43,275 nucleotides of DNA from Flavobacteriales bacterium. GTDB taxonomy: Bacteria > Bacteroidota > Bacteroidia > Flavobacteriales_D > Crocinitomicaceae. Shown piece by piece: positions 6,628 through 15,174 of the stretch. The translations under genes were made by a program, and so were the position numbers. Numbering within the stretch: position 1 is the first letter of the stretch; the number at the start of each line of letters is the position of its first letter. The stretch spans positions 1-43,275 of the forward strand of contig CANLIL010000019.1 in assembly GCA_947491305.1 (NCBI GenBank), read 5' to 3'. A model generated the notes under the pieces. That model saw only the letters and a list, made by a program, of their open reading frames with translations, was not told where the DNA came from and ran no database searches.

Positions 6628-8760
6628 ATGAAAAAAATAGTTGTTAGTTTAGTCTTATTGAGTATAACATTGACTGGTGTTTCTCAAAAAAGCACCTTGA
6701 CATTGAAAGATGCGGTTTTAAATCAATTTAGATTATATGGTCCTGACCGAATCAATAGTTTTAGCTGGATTCCAGGAACTGATGCGTATTCGTTTCTCTC
6801 TAAAAAAGCAGATACTTTATATTCGTCTAAACCATCCGCAACTACAAATTCTGTCGTTTTTACTTTAGCTGATTTGAATTCAGTAGCTAAGTTGAAACTT
6901 TCAAATTTGATGGGCATTTCTTGGCTGAATCAGCAAGAGGTTTTAGTTGTTGATGGCGCAAACTATATAGCTTACAATCAACAAACAAAAAAAGCTAGAG
7001 TTATTCAAATACTAGCCGAAGAAGCACAAAATAATTTGTTCCACGAAAAATCTGAAGCAATTGCATATACCATTGAAAACAATCTGTTTGTTCAAAATAA
7101 GTTGGGAACAAAATTTCAAGTGACTTCCCATACGGATAAAAATATCGTTGCAGGACAATCAATCGCCCGCAATGAGTTTGGTATTTCAGGTGGTTTGTTT
7201 TGGTCAACAAATGGTCAATATTTAGCGTTTTATGAAAAGAACGAATCAGAAGTTCACGATTATCCATTGTTAGATATTTCAAAAACACCAGGTGAAGCAA
7301 TGCTCATTAAGTATCCGATGGCTGGACAAAAATCTGAGCGACCAAAAGTGGGTATTTTTTCTTTGGCAACACAAAAAACAGTTTATATTTCTCCAAAAGG
7401 TGCAAGCGATGATTATTTAACGAATGTTGTTTTTACACCGGATAACAAGTATGTTTTGATTGCAGAATTAAACAGAGATCAAAACCATTATTATTTAAAT
7501 GTGTACGATGTTGAAACAGGAGCTTTTGTTAAAACATTAGTAGAAGAAAAAAATGAGAAATGGGTTGAGCCAGAATTTCCAGCATTTTTCCCTTCTGAAG
7601 CGTCGAATAATTTTATTTGGATTTCAGAAAAAGATGGATTTAACAATTTGTATTATTATGATTTTAATGGGAAATTGATCAAACAATTAACGGCAAATAA
7701 ATTTGTTGTAAAAGAAATTTTGACAGCGCGTAAAAATGGAAAAGAAATTTATTTCACTGCAACTGGCGAAAATGCAACAAATACCTTGGTATACAAAGTT
7801 GATTTGTCAGGAAAACAACAATTGGTAACTCCAACTGAAGGAACGCACTCATTTGCTATTAATGATGCTGGGACCTACTTTATGGATAGTTATTCTAGTA
7901 ATAAAATTGCACAGCATGTTGAATTGTATACAAGTTCCAACAAAAAAGCAAAATTACTTTTGAATAGTACTGATAAATTAGGTTCTGTTGCAATTGGAAA
8001 TTCTGAAATAGGTTCGATCATTGGAAAAGATGGGTCTAAATTATACACCCGCTTAATTAAGCCGAGCAATTTTGATCCGACTAAAAAATATCCTGTTATG
8101 GTGTATGTTTATGGGGGACCTCATGCGCAGATGATTACCAATTCGTGGTTGGACGGTGCGAATTTATGGATGTATTGGATGGCTGAACAAGGTTATTTAG
8201 TATTTACTTTAGATGGTAGAGGTTCTGCAAATCGTGGTTTTGCTTTTGAATCACAAATTCACCGTCGTTTAGGCGATGTGGAAATGGAAGATCAACTTTC
8301 AGGTGTCGATTATTTGAAATCTTTGCCATATGTTGATGCGAATCGTTTGGCAGTTCACGGCTGGTCGTTTGGTGGATTCATGACAACTTCTTTATTATTG
8401 CGTCACCCAGATGTTTTTAAAGTAGGCGTTGCAGGAGGTCCTGTTACTGATTGGAAATACTACGAAGCAATGTATGGAGAGCGTTACATGGATCGCCCGG
8501 AACAAAATGTAGAAGGGTACAAAAATGCGAGTTTATTGAATCATGCAGCTAAGTTAAAAGGAGATTTATTGTTAATTCATGGAACGATTGATGATGTAGT
8601 AGTTATGCAGCACAATTACGCTTTAGTGAAAAAATTCGTTGATTTAGGAATTCAAATGGATTTCTTCCCATATCCGATGCATAAACACAATGTAACAGGC
8701 AAAGACCGCGTGCATTTAATTGAAAAAGTGTTGACGTATATTATGGAGAAGAATCAATAA
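6628..8760 (+). CDS. exported S9 family peptidase (dipeptidyl peptidase IV type)
   Basis: This 710-residue protein begins with a Sec signal peptide (MKKIVVSLVLLSITLTGVSQ). A DPP-IV-type beta-propeller spans roughly residues 40-460, and an alpha/beta-hydrolase domain follows from about 470. The nucleophile elbow is GWSFGGF with Ser580. The probable acid is Asp656 in GTIDDVV, and the catalytic His is in YPMHKHNV (685 or 687, most likely 687). Such enzymes remove N-terminal dipeptides, often X-Pro, and act in the periplasm or at the cell surface. The typical length is 700-740 residues, so it is full size. A hairpin terminator follows the stop codon. Dipeptide preference is inferred from the family. 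Confidence 0.9.
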   Translation: MKKIVVSLVLLSITLTGVSQKSTLTLKDAVLNQFRLYGPDRINSFSWIPGTDAYSFLSKKADTLYSSKPSATTNSVVFTLADLNSVAKLKLSNLMGISWLNQQEVLVVDGANYIAYNQQTKKARVIQILAEEAQNNLFHEKSEAIAYTIENNLFVQNKLGTKFQVTSHTDKNIVAGQSIARNEFGISGGLFWSTNGQYLAFYEKNESEVHDYPLLDISKTPGEAMLIKYPMAGQKSERPKVGIFSLATQKTVYISPKGASDDYLTNVVFTPDNKYVLIAELNRDQNHYYLNVYDVETGAFVKTLVEEKNEKWVEPEFPAFFPSEASNNFIWISEKDGFNNLYYYDFNGKLIKQLTANKFVVKEILTARKNGKEIYFTATGENATNTLVYKVDLSGKQQLVTPTEGTHSFAINDAGTYFMDSYSSNKIAQHVELYTSSNKKAKLLLNSTDKLGSVAIGNSEIGSIIGKDGSKLYTRLIKPSNFDPTKKYPVMVYVYGGPHAQMITNSWLDGANLWMYWMAEQGYLVFTLDGRGSANRGFAFESQIHRRLGDVEMEDQLSGVDYLKSLPYVDANRLAVHGWSFGGFMTTSLLLRHPDVFKVGVAGGPVTDWKYYEAMYGERYMDRPEQNVEGYKNASLLNHAAKLKGDLLLIHGTIDDVVVMQHNYALVKKFVDLGIQMDFFPYPMHKHNVTGKDRVHLIEKVLTYIMEKNQ

Positions 8761-8780
8761 TGTATGATTTTACAGAAATT

Positions 8781-8809
8781 AAAAGGGATGTGAAAGTATC
8801 CCTTTTTTT
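8781..8809 (+). terminator. rho-independent terminator after S9 peptidase
   Basis: A 9-bp stem (AAAAGGGAT at 8781-8789, ATCCCTTTT at 8798-8806) with an 8-base loop runs into a T-tract ending at 8809, 20 bases after the peptidase stop. Confidence 0.85.
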
Positions 8810-8843
8810 ATCCCTATAAAATCCGTTCACCTAAAAAAATCCG

Positions 8844-8851
8844 TATATTTG
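8844..8851 (+). promoter_or_regulatory. E1 gene promoter -7 box
   Basis: TATATTTG fully matches TAnnTTTG, lies after the upstream terminator and ends 19 bases before the ATG at 8871. The -33 element is weak. Confidence 0.6.
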
Positions 8852-8870
8852 GCGCACTAAAAATCATACA

Positions 8871-10964
8871 ATGGCAAAGGAAAAAGACTCCGCTGCAAAA
8901 GGAAATACACGTATTTCAAAAGACATACTTTTAACAGCCTTTGAAAAAATGGCTACTGCAAAAGCATTGTCAGAAAAATACGAAGCAAATAAAGAAGTAA
9001 CTGCAAAATACGTGCATGCAACTTCACGTGGTCACGAAGCTATTCAATTAGCTGTTGGAATGCAACTAAAACCGCAAGATTGGGTTTCGCCGTATTACCG
9101 TGACGATAGTATTTTGTTAGGTATCGGAATGCAACCGTATGAATTGATGTTGCAAGTTTTTGCTAAAAAAGAAGATCCTTTTTCCGGTGGTAGAACCTAC
9201 TATTGTCATCCATCTCTAAACAGAGAGGATATGCCAAAAATCCCACATCAATCTTCTGCAACAGGTATGCAAGCTATACCTACGACGGGAATTGCAATGG
9301 GAATTCAATACAAAGAAAAACAAGGATTAGCAATCGATTACAATGGAGAAAATCCTGTTGTAGTTTGTTCGTTAGGCGATGCTTCTTGTACGGAAGGAGA
9401 AGTTTCAGAAGCCTTGCAAATGGCTGCGTTGAAACAGTTTCCAATCGTTTTTTTAGTACAAGATAATGGCTGGGACATTTCTGCAAATGCAGCTGAAACA
9501 CGTGCGCAAGACATGAGTTACTATGCACAAGGTTTTAAAGGAATTGAAGTAAGAACGATTGATGGTTCTGATTTTGTTACTTCCTATCAAACGGTACAAG
9601 AAGTATTTGAAACTGTTCGAAGCGAACGTAGACCTTTCATTATTCATGCGAAAGTTCCTTTGCTTGGACACCATACATCAGGCGTTCGTAAAGAATGGTA
9701 CCGCGATGATTTGGAAGAGGCAGCATTAAACGATCCTTTTCCAAAATTAAAAAACACCTTACGTGAAAACGGATTGGATGAATCAGATATCATTAACGCG
9801 ATTGCTACTGCAACAAAATTAGTAGACAGTGATTATGATAAAGCATTGAATGCGGAAGATCCGGATCCAGCTACTGTTACTGATCATATTTTTGCACCAA
9901 CTCCAATTACGGAAGAAAAAGGAATTCGTGAACCAGCTGGTAAGAAAAAAACGGTGATGGTTGACTCTGCATTGTTTGCCGTGCGTGAAATCATGGAACA
10001 ACATCCGGAAGCATTGTTGTATGGACAAGATGTTGGTGGACGTTTAGGAGGTGTGTTTAGAGAAGCTGCGACCTTGGCTCAGACTTTTGGAGACAACCGT
10101 GTTTTTAACACGCCTATACAAGAAGCATTTATTATTGGTTCTACTGTTGGAATGTCAGCAGTAGGTTTAAAACCAATTGTTGAGGTTCAATTTGCAGATT
10201 ATATTTGGCCAGGACTGAATCAATTATTTACGGAAGTCTCTCGTTCAAATTATCTTTCAAACGGTAAATGGCCTGTTAGTTGTATCATTCGTGTGCCAAT
10301 TGGTGCTTATGGTTCTGGTGGTCCTTACCATTCTTCAAGTGTGGAATCTGTTTTAACGAATATAAGAGGAATCAAAGTGGCTTACCCATCCAATGGTGCT
10401 GATTTGAAAGGATTGATGAAAGCTGCTTTTTATGATCCGAACCCGGTTGTTATGTTGGAGCATAAAGGCTTATATTGGTCAAAAATCCCAGGAACAGAAG
10501 GGGCCATGTCAATAGAACCAGATGAAGAATATTGCATTCCTTTTGGAAAAGCGAGAATCGTTCAAGAAGCAACAGCGGAAGCAATTGGAAAAGGAAATTC
10601 TTGTGTTGTCATCACATACGGACGAGGAGTTTATTGGGCTTTAGAAGCCGCAAAATCATTTGAAGGCAAAGTTGAAATCATTGATTTAAGAACGTTGAAT
10701 CCTTTGGATCATGACGCAATGAATGCAGCTGTTCAACGACATGGAAAAGTGGTTTTAGTAACGGAAGAATCTACAGAATCTAATTTTACATTAGGTTTAG
10801 CGGGACGCTTACAACGCGATAATTTTAAAGCATTGGATGCACCAATCGCCATTGTTGGTTCAGTTGATACACCTGCCATACCTTTGAATTCATCTTTGGA
10901 AGCTGCTTTGTTGACAAATGCTGAGATGACTAGAAAGGCATTGGAAGATTGTTTGAATTTCTGA
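8871..10964 (+). CDS. fused alpha/beta branched-chain 2-oxoacid dehydrogenase E1
   Basis: This 697-residue thiamine diphosphate enzyme decarboxylates 2-oxoacids and hands the acyl group to the lipoyl domain of E2. The alpha part covers about residues 20-330 and contains the ThDP motif GDASCTEGE (169-177) closing with FLVQDN. The beta part starts near residue 360 (KTVMVDSALFAVREIMEQ) and includes QEAFIIGSTVGMS and YGSGGPYHSSS. In most bacteria the two are separate subunits; the single-chain form is common in Bacteroidota and is usually annotated as 2-oxoisovalerate dehydrogenase. Branched-chain substrates would supply iso-fatty acid primers. E2 and E3 are not in the window. A promoter box lies at 8844. 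Confidence 0.92.
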   Translation: MAKEKDSAAKGNTRISKDILLTAFEKMATAKALSEKYEANKEVTAKYVHATSRGHEAIQLAVGMQLKPQDWVSPYYRDDSILLGIGMQPYELMLQVFAKKEDPFSGGRTYYCHPSLNREDMPKIPHQSSATGMQAIPTTGIAMGIQYKEKQGLAIDYNGENPVVVCSLGDASCTEGEVSEALQMAALKQFPIVFLVQDNGWDISANAAETRAQDMSYYAQGFKGIEVRTIDGSDFVTSYQTVQEVFETVRSERRPFIIHAKVPLLGHHTSGVRKEWYRDDLEEAALNDPFPKLKNTLRENGLDESDIINAIATATKLVDSDYDKALNAEDPDPATVTDHIFAPTPITEEKGIREPAGKKKTVMVDSALFAVREIMEQHPEALLYGQDVGGRLGGVFREAATLAQTFGDNRVFNTPIQEAFIIGSTVGMSAVGLKPIVEVQFADYIWPGLNQLFTEVSRSNYLSNGKWPVSCIIRVPIGAYGSGGPYHSSSVESVLTNIRGIKVAYPSNGADLKGLMKAAFYDPNPVVMLEHKGLYWSKIPGTEGAMSIEPDEEYCIPFGKARIVQEATAEAIGKGNSCVVITYGRGVYWALEAAKSFEGKVEIIDLRTLNPLDHDAMNAAVQRHGKVVLVTEESTESNFTLGLAGRLQRDNFKALDAPIAIVGSVDTPAIPLNSSLEAALLTNAEMTRKALEDCLNF

Positions 10965-10979
10965 TTTTATTATTGAGTT

Positions 10980-11013
10980 ATTTCTTTACAATATTGTAAT
11001 GTTGTAAAGAAAT
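10980..11013. repeat. palindromic element copy 1 / possible bidirectional terminator
   Basis: Perfect 12-base inverted arms at 10980-10991 and 11002-11013 flank a 10-base loop. The left arm and loop also contain the perfect 14-base palindrome TTACAATATTGTAA. The element lies between convergent genes, so it could end transcripts from both sides. A near-copy lies 83 bases further on. Confidence 0.7.
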
Positions 11014-11064
11014 TATTAGTTATTTTTAAACGAAAACTGTTCTGAATCTCAGACTGAGTCTAGG

Positions 11065-11091
11065 TTCTTTACAATATTGCAATGTTGTAGA
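11065..11091. repeat. palindromic element copy 2
   Basis: This 27-base stretch matches 10982-11008 at 25 of 27 positions by my count (T to C at position 16, A to G near the end). The changes weaken the palindrome. Between the two copies lies the nested inverted sequence CTCAGACTGAGTCT at 11049-11062. Confidence 0.7.
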
Positions 11092-11114
11092 TTTTTACGC
11101 TTAAAAAATTTAAT

Positions 11115-12284
11115 TCATTGGTCAATAGTCCAAGAAAACTGTGATTGCAACAACGGTACCTGCTCTAAATCAATCTGTTTACCAATGATGCTAATTGAAT
11201 TTAAACTCAATTGCAACGTCCGTGATTCTGGATCCCACTTTAATTTTCCAGCTTGCGCTTTCAATTGATAATCTTTTAATAAGAATACATTTTTGTTTAC
11301 CAATTGAAATTTATAGTCTGTCATTGAGTCGTTCTTATCCTGAAAGATGAGGTATCCATCTCGGTGAATGAAAAAGCGTTTAATTCCCCATTGATTTTCT
11401 TGAACCTTATAGGCTCCATGGTAAAGTGGTCTTGGTACTTTATCGTCGTTAAAATTGCGAGATTTTATAGCAGGAACGAGAGCTTCGATGAATAACAAAA
11501 CAATAAGTAGTGATTTCACAAAAGAATAAAAGGGCTTTTTGAATGAATGTGTTGGTTCAAAGAAATCGGTTGTTGAAAATTGTCCTGTTTGAAAGAGGTG
11601 CCAGGTGTTTTTTATTGTTCGGAATGCTAAAAAAAGCGCTAAAATCAATAAAAAAAGCGAAAAGATTTTAACGGAAATGGAATAGGAAAAATTGATAGCA
11701 ACAACATGTAAAAGAACACCTGTAGCTATTAAACTCCCGATAAAAGAGGTTTTTCTAAATAGTAATAACATTGCGGGAATAATTTCGATAATCCCCAAAA
11801 AAATAGAGTAGGAGCGAGAACTCCCAATGGTTGACCAGAATAATATGTCTTTATCTAAATTTCCTAGTGTAGTATATAATAAATTGGGTTCAGGTAAATA
11901 AAATTGTGCTTTAAATACTTTACTAAAACCATAAATCAATAGTATTAATGCTAAGTAATAGCGAATAATTGGGCGAATTTTGTTTTCTAAGTTTAAATTA
12001 TATCCTTTCCTTTTTTCAATGTAAAAAAGCAAAAGTGAAAACAACAAACTAGCAATAACCAAAATCAAAATGAGTAGATACATGGCTAACGAATCAGATG
12101 AAAAATCGGTCAAAAGCAAATTATACTGAAAGAGATGGGCTATTTTTTCTACGATTGGTAAAAAAATGAATTGACAAATCTTTAATTGAATAGCACTAAA
12201 CGAAAAACTGAATGGAATAAAAAGTATTCCATTCAGTATAAATAGTGCAAGAAAATAATTAATAATTTTCTTTAGAGGTTTCAT
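11115..12284 (-). CDS. DoxX-like multi-pass membrane protein with C-terminal soluble domain
   Basis: A 389-residue inner-membrane protein with about six or seven hydrophobic segments between residues 7 and 270. The core (IIRYYLALILLIYGFSKVFK, then TTLGNLDKDILFWSTIG and SIFLGIIEIIPAMLLLF) has the layout of the DoxX/MauE-like four-helix family found in many Bacteroidota. Residues 280-389 are soluble and beta-rich (LYHGAYKVQENQWGIKRFF...LQLSLNSI), similar to the tail domain of other Bacteroidota DoxX-like proteins. The start overlaps the upstream exported-protein gene by 4 bases. Biochemical role unknown; quinone or thiol redox chemistry is suggested for DoxX relatives but is not shown here. Confidence 0.7.
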   Translation of the reverse strand: MKPLKKIINYFLALFILNGILFIPFSFSFSAIQLKICQFIFLPIVEKIAHLFQYNLLLTDFSSDSLAMYLLILILVIASLLFSLLLFYIEKRKGYNLNLENKIRPIIRYYLALILLIYGFSKVFKAQFYLPEPNLLYTTLGNLDKDILFWSTIGSSRSYSIFLGIIEIIPAMLLLFRKTSFIGSLIATGVLLHVVAINFSYSISVKIFSLFLLILALFLAFRTIKNTWHLFQTGQFSTTDFFEPTHSFKKPFYSFVKSLLIVLLFIEALVPAIKSRNFNDDKVPRPLYHGAYKVQENQWGIKRFFIHRDGYLIFQDKNDSMTDYKFQLVNKNVFLLKDYQLKAQAGKLKWDPESRTLQLSLNSISIIGKQIDLEQVPLLQSQFSWTIDQ

Positions 12285-12871
12285 TTTTTAATCGCAAATG
12301 GTTTGAAAACGAAAGAAATAATACTGATCATTCCAGCTCCAAAAAGAATCAAGAAAAATGGATTACCACTATGTATAAAACCATTTTTCAGAGAGTTTCT
12401 ATATTTTCTTTCTAATTTTTTTTTCACAGCTTTAGGTTCGCCAATAAAAACAACTTTTGAAATGTCATTTTTAAAATGATACGTTTTTTGCACGATTTCT
12501 TTCATTTCCTCAATTGTTTTTCCGGAATTAAAAACGGGGTGATTCACGACTATTTCATGCCCAGGTTTCCATAAATTTGGATGTGTTGAAGTTCTATAAT
12601 CATCTACAAAATTTGAGTGATGACTCGTTACCAAATCAACAGTTGTATCGTTAATAAAGATTACGGTATCCAAATGCGCAAATGTTACATAACGTTCTGG
12701 TGCAATTCCAAAATTGGAACCTTCACTTTCAAAAATTGAAACGGCTAATGCAGTTTTAAAATTTGCTTCGTTTCCACTGTGGCTTTTAAAAGCGATGCGT
12801 TTTGTTTGCGCGTAAGATGTTGAGCCAATTCCAATGATTGCAGCAACGAATAAAATAGTTGTGTACTTCAT
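12281..12871 (-). CDS. unknown exported protein with C-terminal membrane anchor
   Basis: I do not recognise this 196-residue protein. It has a signal peptide (MKYTTILFVAAIIGIGSTSYAQ), a mainly beta/alpha periplasmic part with a His-rich patch (TSHHSNFVDD and KPGHEIVVNHPVF), a basic stretch (KAVKKKLERKYRNSLKNG), and one transmembrane helix near residues 171-190 (FFLILFGAGMISIISFVF) ending in PFAIKK. The topology therefore appears to be periplasmic domain, then single anchor. Its stop overlaps the start of the DoxX-like gene by 4 bases, so the two proteins are probably made together and may act together at the inner membrane. Confidence 0.7.
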   Translation of the reverse strand: MKYTTILFVAAIIGIGSTSYAQTKRIAFKSHSGNEANFKTALAVSIFESEGSNFGIAPERYVTFAHLDTVIFINDTTVDLVTSHHSNFVDDYRTSTHPNLWKPGHEIVVNHPVFNSGKTIEEMKEIVQKTYHFKNDISKVVFIGEPKAVKKKLERKYRNSLKNGFIHSGNPFFLILFGAGMISIISFVFKPFAIKK

Positions 12872-13015
12872 ATAATTCTTTTTTATGCTGTTACACCTTT
12901 ATCGAAGTTTCGTTCATTTTAATTTGTTGCTATTAACATTTTACCGATGAAAATTATGTGGATTGTATGTTTTTAGTGCGAACAAGTGACGTAATTTTAA
13001 ACAAAAATAACAACG

Positions 13016-13945
13016 ATGAAATTAGAGAAACCCTATACACTTGAAGAAATAGCTGCAATCATTAATGGTAAAATTGTAGGAGATCCTGCACATTTAGTTA
13101 CTGGAATTAATGAAATTCACATGGTTGTTTCGGGAGATTTAGTTTTCGTTGATCATCCTAAATATTATGAAAAAGCATTGAAAAGTGCTGCAACAACTAT
13201 TTTAATAGATCAAGAAGTGGAATGCCCTGAAGGGAAAGCGCTCATCATTTCAGCTACACCATTTGATGATTTCAATCGGTTGACACGTCACTTTTCACCT
13301 TTCGCACCTCAAAAAGAACCAATTGGAATTGACAGTGAAATTGAAGAAAGTGCCATAATTTATCCGAATGTTTTCATCGGAAATCAAGTTAAGATTGGAA
13401 AAAACGTGATAATATATCCTGGTGCATCAATAATGAACGGAACAATCATTGAAGACAATGTCATTATTGGTCCTAATTCTGTTATTGGTCATGCTGCATT
13501 TTATTACAAGAAAAAACCAACTGGTTATGACCGAATGCATACGTGCGGGGGTGTTTTACTCAAGAAAAATGTTGAAATTGGAGCGTCTTGCACCATCGAC
13601 GCTGGTGTAACAGGAATGACAACAATTGGAATTGGTTCTAAATTAGACAATCAAGTTCACATTGGTCACGATACTGTACTAGGTGAAAATTGTTTATTGG
13701 CGGCAAATGTTGGTTTGGCGGGCTGTGTTCGTGTTGAAAACAATGTTACCTTATGGGGTCAAGTTGGCTGCGCAAGTGACATTACGATTGGTGAAGGCGC
13801 TGTAGTTTTAGCTCAATCTGGAATCGCAAAGAGTTTAGAAGGTGGAAAAACTTATTTTGGTAGTCCATGTTCTGAAGTGAAAGAAAAATTCAGAGAAATG
13901 GCTGCTTTACGTCAACTACCTAAATTATTGGAGAAATTGAAATGA
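13016..13945 (+). CDS. LpxD-family UDP-3-O-acyl-glucosamine N-acyltransferase
   Basis: LpxD adds the second 3-hydroxyacyl chain in lipid A synthesis. The 309 residues comprise an N-terminal uridine-binding-like domain (LEEIAAIINGKIVGDP, then VFVDHPKYYEKAL) and a left-handed beta-helix of hexapeptide repeats from about residue 105. VHIGHDT carries His218, equivalent to the catalytic His239 of E. coli LpxD. The protein is some 30 residues shorter than typical LpxD and ends soon after the coil (KLLEKLK). Bacteroidota often encode a second LpxD-like paralogue of this size, so it may not be the only lipid A enzyme. Its stop overlaps the start of the phosphatase gene (ATGA). Confidence 0.85.
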   Translation: MKLEKPYTLEEIAAIINGKIVGDPAHLVTGINEIHMVVSGDLVFVDHPKYYEKALKSAATTILIDQEVECPEGKALIISATPFDDFNRLTRHFSPFAPQKEPIGIDSEIEESAIIYPNVFIGNQVKIGKNVIIYPGASIMNGTIIEDNVIIGPNSVIGHAAFYYKKKPTGYDRMHTCGGVLLKKNVEIGASCTIDAGVTGMTTIGIGSKLDNQVHIGHDTVLGENCLLAANVGLAGCVRVENNVTLWGQVGCASDITIGEGAVVLAQSGIAKSLEGGKTYFGSPCSEVKEKFREMAALRQLPKLLEKLK

Positions 13946-15174
13946 TTGCTTCACAACAAAAGTATTTAGAACATCAATTAGCTGAAAAGGATTTTAAACT
14001 AAATTCTTTGTTAGAAATCACAAAGGCGATTAATAACAATTTGCCTGTAGATCAATTGATTAAAATTTATACCTATGTGTTAAAAGAGCAATTAGGCTTC
14101 CCCCGATTTGTTTTGTTTTTAAAAAATGAAAAGTGGGAGATTTTTTGTAAAAGTGGAATCAAAGGGAAAGTTAAAGAAATAGATGTTGAACGCGATTTAA
14201 TTCGATTCAAAGAATCCACAGAAATAGCGTCGTCCCATTCTTCTTTATTGCAAGAATTTGAAACGATTATCCCGGTTTACCATAAAGGAACACCATTAGC
14301 CTTTTTATTATTCACCACCAATCCTAAGTCTCAATTCAATTTAATTGATGAGCATTCCAATACTAATTTCATTCAAATACTGACCAATATCATCGTTGTA
14401 GCGATTGAAAATCAACGAATGACACGTTTGAGTATCATTCAAGAACGTATTAAAAAGGAATTGGAAGTGGCTTCTGAAATGCAAAAATTGCTATTCCCTT
14501 CAGATTTACCTTCGAATCGAAGAATGGATATCTCAGCAAAATACAAGCCGCGTCACGAAGTCGGAGGTGATTATTATGATTTTATTCCTTTAGGAGATGA
14601 TGAGTACATGATTTGTATTGGTGATGTCTCCGGAAAAGGAATTGGTGCAGCCATGTTGATGGCAAATTTTCAAGCAACGATTAGAACCTTGTTTAACTAC
14701 CAACGTTTCGATATGGAGTTTTTGATGGAAGAGTTGAATAAAAAAGTCATGCGCAATGCCAAAGGGGAAAAATTTATCACCTTCTTTATTGCACATTACA
14801 ATGCAACTTCTAGGGAATTAACATATGTAAATGCAGGTCACAACCATCCGTTATTAAGTACAGGAAAAAAAATCGACTATTTACATGAAGGATGCATTGG
14901 TTTGGGTATGTTGGATGAATTACCATTTATTCATGTCGGAAAAAAACAATTAAAACCAAATACAACCCTTGTGTTGTTTACGGATGGCGTTGTTGAACTA
15001 GAGAACGATGAAAAGGAACAGTTTTCGGTTGAACGTCTAGCAAAAACGGTCAACGCTTTTTATCCGCTTAAAATGGAGGATTTAAATAATTTGATCTTTT
15101 CGAAATTAGATGAATGGCGCGGAACGAATTCTTTTGTAGACGACACCGCAATTTTTAGTTGCCGATTCTTCTAA
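13942..15174 (+). CDS. PP2C-type SpoIIE/RsbU serine phosphatase with N-terminal GAF-like region
   Basis: A 410-residue cytoplasmic signalling phosphatase. Residues 1-165 form a GAF-like sensor region, followed by a helical linker (QERIKKELEVASEMQKLLFP). The PP2C/SpoIIE domain has the metal-binding aspartates in GGDYYDF (Asp210), GDVSGKG (Asp228), FTDGVVEL and FVDDTAIF. RsbU/SpoIIE enzymes dephosphorylate anti-sigma-factor antagonists; no antagonist or kinase gene is adjacent. The ATG overlaps the LpxD-like stop by 4 bases, so both are translated from one mRNA. The 3' end overlaps the convergent PorU2 gene by 4 bases. The signal sensed is unknown. Confidence 0.88.
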   Translation: MIASQQKYLEHQLAEKDFKLNSLLEITKAINNNLPVDQLIKIYTYVLKEQLGFPRFVLFLKNEKWEIFCKSGIKGKVKEIDVERDLIRFKESTEIASSHSSLLQEFETIIPVYHKGTPLAFLLFTTNPKSQFNLIDEHSNTNFIQILTNIIVVAIENQRMTRLSIIQERIKKELEVASEMQKLLFPSDLPSNRRMDISAKYKPRHEVGGDYYDFIPLGDDEYMICIGDVSGKGIGAAMLMANFQATIRTLFNYQRFDMEFLMEELNKKVMRNAKGEKFITFFIAHYNATSRELTYVNAGHNHPLLSTGKKIDYLHEGCIGLGMLDELPFIHVGKKQLKPNTTLVLFTDGVVELENDEKEQFSVERLAKTVNAFYPLKMEDLNNLIFSKLDEWRGTNSFVDDTAIFSCRFF

